From the NCBI RefSeq assembly GCF_016919705.1, contig NZ_CP070368.1:1426001-1490000 (forward strand): 64,000 bases of DNA, read 5' to 3'. The first letter of the stretch is position 1, and the number at the start of each line of letters is the position of its first letter. Source of the DNA: Paracoccus methylovorus (GTDB taxonomy: Bacteria; Pseudomonadota; Alphaproteobacteria; Rhodobacterales; Rhodobacteraceae). A program made the position numbers and the translations under genes. The notes below the pieces were generated by a model. The model was given only the letters and a program-made list of their open reading frames with translations, was not told the origin of the DNA and searched no databases. This document shows positions 1-7,700 of the stretch, piece after piece.

Positions 1-101
1 AACGACAGATCAAAGGCGACAACCCCGATCAATACGCTGGCCAACGCGACTGCGACACCAATGGTCAGGATGCCAGTCAGAGGCTTTCTCCTCAAATGCA
101 C
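1..101 (-). CDS. 5' fragment of a possible membrane protein, running off the left edge
   Basis: On the minus strand an open frame starts at a GTG at 101 and stays open to the window edge, about 33 codons. The visible peptide has a basic start (HLRRKP) followed by a long hydrophobic stretch rich in Ile, Val, Ala and Leu. That pattern fits a signal anchor or first membrane helix, as in secreted or polysaccharide-export proteins. No stop codon or domain is visible, so the function is unknown. The start is uncertain: the GGAG-like sequence lies inside the frame rather than ahead of the GTG. Confidence 0.3.
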   Translation of the reverse strand, partial: MHLRRKPLTGILTIGVAVALASVLIGVVAFDLS

Positions 102-274
102 AAGCTTCAGATCAATAGTGCCAAATAAATTTAAAATCGCTAGACAAACTTTAGTGCGTTAATCCGTGATACTGGATATCCGCCCATTGTTAAGCGAAAT
201 CGGCGCCAACCGGCCGACATGGCGGGGCGAAATCACGGCGCATCGGCTTTTTTTCTGGATGGGGACCCATCGCC

Positions 275-1480
275 TTGCGAATCGGTTATTTGATCAATAC
301 ATATCCGCGCCCCTCGCACAGCTTCATCCGGCGCGAAATCGCGGCGCTTGAGAGTGAAGGTCTCGAAATCCACCGATTCGCCATGCGCGGGGACCGGGAT
401 GCCCTGACCGATCCTGCCGATCTGGCCGAGCACACCCGGACCGAGCGCATTCTTGAAGCGGGGGCTGGCGCACTGCTGAAGGGCCTTTTCCGACAGTCCC
501 TTGCAAAACCTGCCCAATTCGCCACCGCCTTGCGGTTGGCGCACCGCCGGGCGCAAGCCGGAGAATCCAGCCTGATGCGGCAGATAATTTATCTGGCCGA
601 GGGCGCGCGCGTCGCTGCCCGCGCACAGGACTTGGGGCTGACACATATTCACGCGCATTTCGGCACGAACTCGGCGCGGGTCGCCGCTTATGCCCGCTTG
701 CTGGGTGGCCCCACCTTCAGTTTTACGGTCCACGGCCCAGAGGAATTTGACAATATCCTGGCGCTGGATCTGGGCGGAAAGCTGGCGCTGGCCGAGTTCT
801 GCGTGGCTGTCAGCAGCTATGGCCGCTCGCAAATTTGTCGCTGGGCCGCAGCCGCGGATTGGGAAAAGATTCAGGTCGTCCATTGCGGGCTGGATCTGAG
901 CCGCTGGGCCGGGCCCTTGCCTTTGCCTCAGGGCCCTTTTCACATGGTCTCTGTCGGTCGTTTTGCCGAGCAAAAGGGCTTTGGCCTGCTGATCCGCGCT
1001 TTTGCGCTGGCTTGGCGACACAACCCACGGCTGCATCTGTCGCTGGTCGGCGACGGCGAGCTGCGCGCCCAGATCGAGGCGCTGATTGAGGCAGAGGGCA
1101 TGGGTGATGCCGTCCGACTGCTGGGTTGGCAGGATGAGGCCGGTGTCCGTGCGGCCATGGAGGCTGCCCATGCACTGGTCACGCCCAGTTTCGCCGAGGG
1201 CCTGCCGGTGGTCATCATGGAGGCCATGGCCTGCGCCCGGCCGGTCATCGCCACCTATATCGCCGGTATCCCCGAACTCGTCCGGCCGGAACAAGAAGGC
1301 TGGCTGGTTCCCGCAGGCGACCCCAAGGCGCTGGCCGAGTGCATGCTGCAAGCCGCCGACACCGCACCCGAGACATTGGCCGCAATGGGCGCGTCAGCCC
1401 GCGCCCGCGTCATCGCCCGCCACGACATCCGCGCATCGGCCCGCAGATTGGCCGCGCTGTTCAGCCGCGCCACAGGCTGA
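275..1480 (+). CDS. Family 4 glycosyltransferase (GT-B fold)
   Basis: A 401-residue cytoplasmic glycosyltransferase that should transfer a sugar from a nucleotide-sugar donor to a lipid-linked or soluble acceptor. The N-terminus (IGYLINTYPRPSHSFIRREI) is the typical GT4 opening for exopolysaccharide and colanic-acid-type enzymes. The C-terminal half carries SVGRFAEQKGF and the EX7E donor-site motif in AEGLPVVIMEAMA. The start is a TTG, chosen because the family motif begins there and a GGGGA sequence lies about nine bases upstream. Its last 20 bases overlap the 3' end of the convergent phosphopantetheinyl transferase gene. Position next to a PKS/NRPS operon and two other glycosyltransferases suggests product glycosylation or a polysaccharide locus; the acceptor cannot be read. 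Confidence 0.85.
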   Translation: MRIGYLINTYPRPSHSFIRREIAALESEGLEIHRFAMRGDRDALTDPADLAEHTRTERILEAGAGALLKGLFRQSLAKPAQFATALRLAHRRAQAGESSLMRQIIYLAEGARVAARAQDLGLTHIHAHFGTNSARVAAYARLLGGPTFSFTVHGPEEFDNILALDLGGKLALAEFCVAVSSYGRSQICRWAAAADWEKIQVVHCGLDLSRWAGPLPLPQGPFHMVSVGRFAEQKGFGLLIRAFALAWRHNPRLHLSLVGDGELRAQIEALIEAEGMGDAVRLLGWQDEAGVRAAMEAAHALVTPSFAEGLPVVIMEAMACARPVIATYIAGIPELVRPEQEGWLVPAGDPKALAECMLQAADTAPETLAAMGASARARVIARHDIRASARRLAALFSRATG

Positions 1481-2087
1481 TCGCCAGCCAACATTCTGCC
1501 GCCTGCCCCCAGCGACCGCCAATCAACCGGTCCCCCATGCAAGCACGAAACCGTGTCGGGCCGATTACGGCGGGAACCTCGCGAAAGTCCAGCATCCGTC
1601 CGGTCAGCGGATATTGCGCCTTGAACATCGCCTCTTTGGCACAAAAAGGCAGCAAGGGCGCGAAGGGGGAGCCGTTCAGGCGAAAGGGCATCACGGCCTC
1701 GGCCAACCCCTCGGGAAGCGAGCGGGCGCAGGGCTCCAGATCGATACCCACGCTTGCTCCGCCTGGCGGCGCGGCAATGGCGATGCAGTAATCGCCGCTA
1801 TGTGACAGGCTGGCACGGATACCCTGCGGCAAGTCGGGCTGACGATCCGGCCGCGCCACGATGGGCAGATCGGCGGGCAGGTCATGCCCCGCCGCACGGA
1901 TCGCCGCCCGCAATGCCATGCGCCCCAAGGCAAACTCGCGCCGTCGTTTCGGGACGGCACGGGTGACGGCCTCAGCCTCCTCGGGCCGAAGCGGCGCGGG
2001 CTCCGCCGTCAGCGGCAGCACCGCGCAGCCATAGCCGGACGGCAGCAGGCGTCGCGCCAGCGCATCAAGCGCGGCGACTCCGCTCAC
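1461..2087 (-). CDS. Sfp/EntD-type 4'-phosphopantetheinyl transferase
   Basis: A 208-residue enzyme expected to transfer 4'-phosphopantetheine from CoA to the conserved serine of carrier domains. Family landmarks are visible in order: RRREFALGR, SLSHSGDYCIAIAA, GIDLE (magnesium-binding acidic pair) and FCAKEAMFKA, the W/F-x-x-KEA motif. It is the last gene of the minus-strand operon and its ATG overlaps the NRPS stop by four bases. Its natural substrates are therefore most likely the carrier domains of the NRPS just upstream and the PKS two genes further up. The length is short for the family but all catalytic motifs are present. Confidence 0.92.
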   Translation of the reverse strand: MSGVAALDALARRLLPSGYGCAVLPLTAEPAPLRPEEAEAVTRAVPKRRREFALGRMALRAAIRAAGHDLPADLPIVARPDRQPDLPQGIRASLSHSGDYCIAIAAPPGGASVGIDLEPCARSLPEGLAEAVMPFRLNGSPFAPLLPFCAKEAMFKAQYPLTGRMLDFREVPAVIGPTRFRACMGDRLIGGRWGQAAECWLAISLWRG

Positions 2088-5000
2088 CGCCCGCCGCGCA
2101 ATTGTGCCCGCAAGGCCCGACGCCGGGCCATGGCATCATCACCGGCTTCGGCTGGCTCGGGTGGCGCCACGGGCGCGACTGGGCTCGGTGCAACGGCAGC
2201 CGGGGCAGCGCTGTTCGCCGGCATCAGCGAGGCGACGTGCTTCAGGAAATCCGCCATTACCGGAAAACGGAAAATATCCGTCACGCCCAGACGCGGCAGC
2301 GATAGCCGGTCACGGATCGTCCGATGCAGTTGGATCGCCAGCAGCGAATGCCCGCCCAAGGCAAAGAAATTGTCGCGCGGGCCGATCTGCGGCACCCCCA
2401 GAACCTCGGACCACAGCGCCTGCACCGACTGTGCCAGATCCTCGGTCGGCGCAGCGACCGATGCGGCGGAGGTGGTCTCGATGACCGCCGACGGCGCAGC
2501 CCCGACCCGAACCGGCGCGGCACTGCCCGGCACCGGCAGGTGCTTGCGGTCGATCTTGCGGTTCGGGGTCAGCGGCATCTTGTCCAAACGCACGATCCGC
2601 CCCGGCACCATGTGAGAGGGCAGATTCGCCACCAACGCCTCGCGCAGCGGCTTCTCGGACAGATCATCGGCCCCGGTGACATAGGCAACCAGCCGTTTGT
2701 CGCCGGGCGTATCCTCGCGCACCAGCACCACCGCTTCGCGCACGCCGGGCAGCGCAGCCAAGGCCGCCTCTATCTCGCCCAACTCGATGCGGAACCCACG
2801 CAGCTTGATCTGGTGATCGGCCCGGCCGATATAGTCCAGCCCGCCCTCTTCACGCCAGCGGACCAGATCGCCGGTGCGATACATGCGCGCGCCCCAAGGC
2901 GCCGCACGTTCCGCAGGCACGAACGGATCCGGGCGGAAGGCCGCCTCCGTCAGATCATCGCGTTGCCAATAGCCGCGCGTCACACCATGACCGCCGATCC
3001 ACAACTCGCCCTGCGCCCCCGGAGGCACCGGCACGCCATCGCCGTCCAGCACGTAGACCTGAGTATTGGCGATCGGTCGGCCCAGCGTCACCTCGCCGCC
3101 ACCGGTCAGGTCGGCCACCGTAGACCAGATCGTCGTTTCGGTGGGGCCATACATATTCAGCACCCGCGCGCGGGTGACCGATCTGATCTCGGCCAGCAGC
3201 GACGGCGGCAGCGCCTCGCCACCCACCATCACGCATTTCAGGCCGGCCATCGCCCCAGCGACCTGCGGGTCCGAAACCAGAATCCGCGCCATGCTGGGGG
3301 TGCATTGCAGATGCGTCACCTTCCAGCGACGTATCTGCGCCGCGATCGAGAAATCGCCGTCCTCTGGCGCTTCGGCCTGCGGGTTCACCGCAGCTCGCAA
3401 CTGCGCCAGCAACGGAAAGCCGGCCACGACCTGCTCGGGCGCGATGCCATAGTCGATCAGGCAGGCCACCTCGTTCACGCCGATCTTCTTCAGTTGCTCG
3501 ATGCGGGCGATGCCGTCCTCAAGCGAGCCGAACAGGCCCGAATCGTCGAAATAGCGCAGGAAGGCGAATTCCAGGATGCCGTCCACCTCCTCGGCAGACA
3601 GCGAATCAAGGTCGATGGCCATCGGGCTGGTCATGCCGGCCGGGCGCCGGAAGGCCGGGAAATCCCAGGCGCATTGCTTGACCAGCGCGGTGGCGCTGGC
3701 CAGGTAATTCTTCATCGGCTGGCGGGCGATCTCGCGCGCCGTCTCGCGATCCTCGGCCAGATAGGTGTGCAGCATCAGCGTGACGGTAAAATCCGCCGGA
3801 TCATACCCGGCCGCGCGCAGCGCCGCGTGATAGTCCTTGATGCGGCTTTCCACCGTGTCGATGCTCTGGCCCAGCAGGTGGGTCAGCACGTTCATGCCCA
3901 GCCGGCCGGCCTCGACCCAAGTCTCGGGATTGCCGGCGACAGTCATCCACAGCGGCAGTTCGTTCTGCACCGGACGCGGCTGTGTGACCACGCCAAAGCT
4001 GCGACCGTTGGCATGAGGGAAATCGACTTTTTCGCCGCGCCATAGCCGACGCAACTGATCCACACCGTCGGCCAGCGCTTTCTTGTTGTTCGGCGGCGCA
4101 TTCTCGGGACGCAGCACGAAATCATCGGGTTGCCAGCCAGAGGCGATGGCCAAGCCGACTCGCCCGGCGGTCAGGTTGTCGATCATCGCCCATTCCTCGG
4201 CGACACGGGCGGGATGGTGCAGCGGCAGCACTACGCTGCCGGCGCGCACCGACAGGTTCTTCGTCACCGCCGCCACGGCAGCGCCCGAAACCGAGGGGTT
4301 CGGATAGGGTCCGCCGAAGGCATGGAAATGCCGCTCGGGCGTATAGACCGCAACAAAGCCGTTCTGGTCGGCAAAGCGCGCACCATCCAGCAGCAACTGG
4401 TATTTCTTCGGGCCGGGACCGTCGTCGTTGCCCCAATAGAACAGGCTGAAATCCATCCCGCCCTGCACCTCGCGGCGCGGCTGTGCAGGCGCGCTGGACA
4501 CCGCCAGCCGCGATTCCTCGCCCGCGATCACCAGCCGCAGACCGCGCGCCAGCGACCAGAAAATCTCCAGCACCGAGATGTCAAAGGAAAGGCTGGTCAC
4601 CGCCAGCCAGGCATCGCCCGGGGCATGGGGAATGGCCGCATCCATACCGGCAAAGAAATTCGCCACATTGCGATGCTCGACCATCACGCCCTTCGGCCGC
4701 CCGGTCGAACCCGATGTATAAATCAGGTAGGCTAGGTTTTCCGGCTGGACCTGAGTGACAGGCGCCGCCACCATGCCCTGCGGCAGAGTATTGGGGATGG
4801 TCACCACCTGCGCATTATTTTGCGGCAGCCTGTCGGCAAGACCGTCCTGAACCAGCACCACCGCAGCGCCGCTATCCTGGATATAAAGCTCGATACGGTC
4901 GGCGGGGTAATCCGGGTCAAGCGGCACATAGGCCCCGCCCGCCTTCCAGATCGCCAGCGCCCCTATCACCAGTTCAGGCGAGCGTTTTGCAAACAATCCG

Positions 5001-6706
5001 ACCGGCTGGTCCGGGCCGACGCCCAGTTGCACCAGTTTTGCCGCCAACACATTGGCCGCGCGGTCAAGCTGGCCACGGGTCAGTGTTCGGTCCTCGAATG
5101 CCAGCGCCACCGCATCGGGGTCGGCGGCCGCCGTCTCGGTAATCAGGTCATGGATGCAGGCAAGCCGCACATCAAGCTGCGTGGCGTTGCGGGCGATCAG
5201 CAGGTCGTCGCGCTCGGCCGCATCCATCAGGGGGATATCGCGCAGCATAACCGTTCCGGGCAGCGCGAGACCCGCATCCAGCGCACGGGCCAGCCGTTGC
5301 GCCTGCGCGGAGGACACACGGGCGGGATCATGGTCCAGCCGGGCCACGGCTTCGGTCAGCGTCACCGTCAGCGCCGCGCCCTGAACCGGGCCGCTTTCGG
5401 ACAGGTTGAGCGCCAGATCCGGCGTCGCCATATCGCGCAACTCGGGCGCGCGGTGCAACAGATCGGCCATGAAGAAGCCTCGCTTGGCCTGCTCGCCGAT
5501 TTGCGAGGCCAGCGCCTGCCCCAGATCGGCCAGCCTGCGGTCCCCCTGCACCTCGACAGCCAAAGGCTGCCAATCCGCCACGATCCCGGCGGCCTCCGGC
5601 TGACCTGCGGGTCGCAGCGCCAGATCGAACGCGGTCTGCCCAGCCAGCCGCGCCAGCAGCGAGGCCGCAAGCGCGATCCGTTCAGGCGAAGCACCGGGCA
5701 TCAGTTGCACAGACTGGGTTGCGCCGGACCCCTCGCCCGGCAGCACCGCCGGATTCATCCGGGCCAACCGCGCGCGCCACCAAGCGTCATGTTTGGCCGC
5801 CTGCTGGCCAAACGTCGTCAACCGCGCGGTCTCGTCAGGGAAAAGCGGCGGGATCACCGTTCCGACCGAAGGCGATTCACCGGCAAATCGCAGCTTAACC
5901 GCAGCCTTGGCGGTCGCGATGGTCGCGATCGAGCCCTCTTGCGCCAGTACGGTGCCGGGGGGTGCATTGGTGGGCTCTGTCCCTTCGAAAGCCGCGACCA
6001 GCAATACGCGGTCAGCCAGCCGCACCTTGGGCAGGGCCAGCGGATTCCAGTAGTCGCCATGGTCGAGGCCGCGCACAAGCGCACAGATCCGGGCGGCGGG
6101 CAGCGAGAAATCCAGCACGGCGGCCGCATCCGGACGCTTGTCCTTGCCGACATAGCTGCGCTGCGACAGATCCTGCCGCACCCGCTGCGGGCCACCTGAC
6201 TCAAGCTGCGCCACCACGTCGGCAAAGCTTTCGGCACCGCGGGCAAAGCAGCGCGCATTCAGCGTCAACGCCGTATCGTCGCGGCCGATCTCGAACCGGC
6301 GCTGGGTCAGGATGTCACCTTCATCCACGCCACCCTCGATCATGTGCCAGGTGACGCCATGCTCGGGCTCGCCGCCGATGATCGCCCAGACCGGCGCGTT
6401 CAGGCCGGCCAGCTTCGGCAGGGGGCCATCATGAAAGTTGATCGCGCCAAGGCGCCCGCGCGCCAGCATCTCGGGGCGCAGGATGGACAGGTTGGACACA
6501 CTGAAAAGCCAGTCGGCGGACATGGCATCCGGGGGCACCGGCGCGTCCTGATCCTCGACCGCCAGCCCCGCCTCTTGCGCCCAATCGCGCAAGTCGGGAT
6601 TGCGTGTCACCACCGCGGTTATGTCATGCCCGCGCGCCAGCAGCGTTTCGGCCGCATGGCGCAACAGAGATTCGTTACCCACCAGAATCGCGGAAAAATG
6701 CGTCAT
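2084..6706 (-). CDS. NRPS with formyltransferase domain and a luciferase-like monooxygenase inside its adenylation domain
   Basis: A 1540-residue single-module synthetase. Residues 1-250: methionyl-tRNA-formyltransferase-like domain with the Asn-His-Asp set (INFHDGPLPKLAG, then GGVDEGDI). Residues 330-510: resembles the C-terminal half of a condensation domain, with no HHxxxDG. Residues 520-740: first half of the adenylation domain (YLIYTSGSTGRPKG; SFDISVLEIFW). Residues 745-1110: FMN-dependent luciferase-like monooxygenase (MDFSLFYWGND, ASGWQPDDFVLRP) of the family named after MupA/Atu3671. Residues 1115-1385: rest of the adenylation domain (MYGPTETTIW, YRTGD, NRKIDR). Residues 1405-1485: carrier domain (GGHSLLAIQ). 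By-eye pocket residues D-I-L-S-M-G-M-I-W-K resemble the glycine code. It has no thioesterase, so it probably hands its intermediate to the PKS. Start and stop overlap the flanking genes by four bases. Confidence 0.9.
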   Translation of the reverse strand: MTHFSAILVGNESLLRHAAETLLARGHDITAVVTRNPDLRDWAQEAGLAVEDQDAPVPPDAMSADWLFSVSNLSILRPEMLARGRLGAINFHDGPLPKLAGLNAPVWAIIGGEPEHGVTWHMIEGGVDEGDILTQRRFEIGRDDTALTLNARCFARGAESFADVVAQLESGGPQRVRQDLSQRSYVGKDKRPDAAAVLDFSLPAARICALVRGLDHGDYWNPLALPKVRLADRVLLVAAFEGTEPTNAPPGTVLAQEGSIATIATAKAAVKLRFAGESPSVGTVIPPLFPDETARLTTFGQQAAKHDAWWRARLARMNPAVLPGEGSGATQSVQLMPGASPERIALAASLLARLAGQTAFDLALRPAGQPEAAGIVADWQPLAVEVQGDRRLADLGQALASQIGEQAKRGFFMADLLHRAPELRDMATPDLALNLSESGPVQGAALTVTLTEAVARLDHDPARVSSAQAQRLARALDAGLALPGTVMLRDIPLMDAAERDDLLIARNATQLDVRLACIHDLITETAAADPDAVALAFEDRTLTRGQLDRAANVLAAKLVQLGVGPDQPVGLFAKRSPELVIGALAIWKAGGAYVPLDPDYPADRIELYIQDSGAAVVLVQDGLADRLPQNNAQVVTIPNTLPQGMVAAPVTQVQPENLAYLIYTSGSTGRPKGVMVEHRNVANFFAGMDAAIPHAPGDAWLAVTSLSFDISVLEIFWSLARGLRLVIAGEESRLAVSSAPAQPRREVQGGMDFSLFYWGNDDGPGPKKYQLLLDGARFADQNGFVAVYTPERHFHAFGGPYPNPSVSGAAVAAVTKNLSVRAGSVVLPLHHPARVAEEWAMIDNLTAGRVGLAIASGWQPDDFVLRPENAPPNNKKALADGVDQLRRLWRGEKVDFPHANGRSFGVVTQPRPVQNELPLWMTVAGNPETWVEAGRLGMNVLTHLLGQSIDTVESRIKDYHAALRAAGYDPADFTVTLMLHTYLAEDRETAREIARQPMKNYLASATALVKQCAWDFPAFRRPAGMTSPMAIDLDSLSAEEVDGILEFAFLRYFDDSGLFGSLEDGIARIEQLKKIGVNEVACLIDYGIAPEQVVAGFPLLAQLRAAVNPQAEAPEDGDFSIAAQIRRWKVTHLQCTPSMARILVSDPQVAGAMAGLKCVMVGGEALPPSLLAEIRSVTRARVLNMYGPTETTIWSTVADLTGGGEVTLGRPIANTQVYVLDGDGVPVPPGAQGELWIGGHGVTRGYWQRDDLTEAAFRPDPFVPAERAAPWGARMYRTGDLVRWREEGGLDYIGRADHQIKLRGFRIELGEIEAALAALPGVREAVVLVREDTPGDKRLVAYVTGADDLSEKPLREALVANLPSHMVPGRIVRLDKMPLTPNRKIDRKHLPVPGSAAPVRVGAAPSAVIETTSAASVAAPTEDLAQSVQALWSEVLGVPQIGPRDNFFALGGHSLLAIQLHRTIRDRLSLPRLGVTDIFRFPVMADFLKHVASLMPANSAAPAAVAPSPVAPVAPPEPAEAGDDAMARRRALRAQLRGGR

Positions 6707-7698
6707 GGTTTACCCTTTTTAACATGAACGGGCTTTGGTTGCGAACGAAAGGCGTGACGCATCAACTGGATCAGGTGGCCCTGCGGACCATCCGGCTTGC
6801 GCCCCGTCAAAAGGCAGCGCAGGCGAAATACCCCTGCACCGCCCAAATGCGCGACTGTGGCCCAAAGCGCGCCCAGACGCCCATGATGTTTTTCGAAATA
6901 ACGCCGCCGCGAATCGTACCAGTAATCCGGCGCGCGCTTCCATTCCCTCATCCCAGTGCTGACTGAACCAATATGCAGAACCAAACTTTCAACGACGTAA
7001 TGGGTTTGCCAGCCTGCCTGCGCGGCACGGCGGCACAGGTCGGTTTCTTCGTAGTAGAGGAAGAATCCCTCGTCGAAGAGACCGATTCGATCCAGCACAT
7101 CCATGCGGATCATCATTGACGCTCCGGCCGACCAGTCCACGCGACCAGATGTCTCGGGCTGCGGCAGCGCCACAATCTTGCGCCGCAACAGGCGCGAGAT
7201 CGGTCCGGTGCGGCTCATCGCCTCGAACTCGCTGGCGGCGCTGGGAAAGCGGAACGCCGTCGGATGGGGCACGTCATCGGTGCCGCGCAGGCGCGAACAG
7301 GCAATCGCGGCCTTGGGATGCGCCACCAGATAATCGACCAGCGCCCGGATCGAGCCCGGCTGCGGGATGGCGTCCGAGTTCAGCAGATAGACCAGATCGG
7401 CCCGGCGCCCATCCGGCAGCCCTTGGCGGATGCCATGGTTATTGCCCGCACCATAGCCGCCGTTCCAGCCCGATTGCACCACCGCAACCCGGCCGGAACT
7501 CAGCCAGCCGCGCGCCTCGGCCTCGGCCAGCATCTTGTCGAAACTGCCATCGCCGGAATCGTTGTCCACGATGGTCAGCCCGCCGTCGATACCCTGCATT
7601 TCGCGTAACGCGGCCGCTGCGGCATCCAAGGACATCTCTGGCGTGCGCCAATTCAGCACGATGACGTGAAGGCTGGGCGTGTTTGCGCTTTGCTGCAT
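6703..7698 (-). CDS. Family 2 glycosyltransferase, rhamnosyltransferase-like
   Basis: A 331-residue GT-A fold glycosyltransferase. Visible features are LHVIVLNWRTPEMSL at the start, IVDNDSGDGS, NGGYGAGNNHG, the metal-binding region LVYLLNSDAIP, and the late GFFLYYEETDLCRR segment typical of rhamnosyl-type transferases. It lies inside the biosynthetic operon, starting two bases after the PKS stop and overlapping the NRPS start by four bases. It should therefore be made together with both synthetases. This supports glycosylation of the polyketide/peptide product, though the sugar and acceptor are not evident from sequence. Confidence 0.88.
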   Translation of the reverse strand: MQQSANTPSLHVIVLNWRTPEMSLDAAAAALREMQGIDGGLTIVDNDSGDGSFDKMLAEAEARGWLSSGRVAVVQSGWNGGYGAGNNHGIRQGLPDGRRADLVYLLNSDAIPQPGSIRALVDYLVAHPKAAIACSRLRGTDDVPHPTAFRFPSAASEFEAMSRTGPISRLLRRKIVALPQPETSGRVDWSAGASMMIRMDVLDRIGLFDEGFFLYYEETDLCRRAAQAGWQTHYVVESLVLHIGSVSTGMREWKRAPDYWYDSRRRYFEKHHGRLGALWATVAHLGGAGVFRLRCLLTGRKPDGPQGHLIQLMRHAFRSQPKPVHVKKGKP

Positions 7699-7700
7699 GG

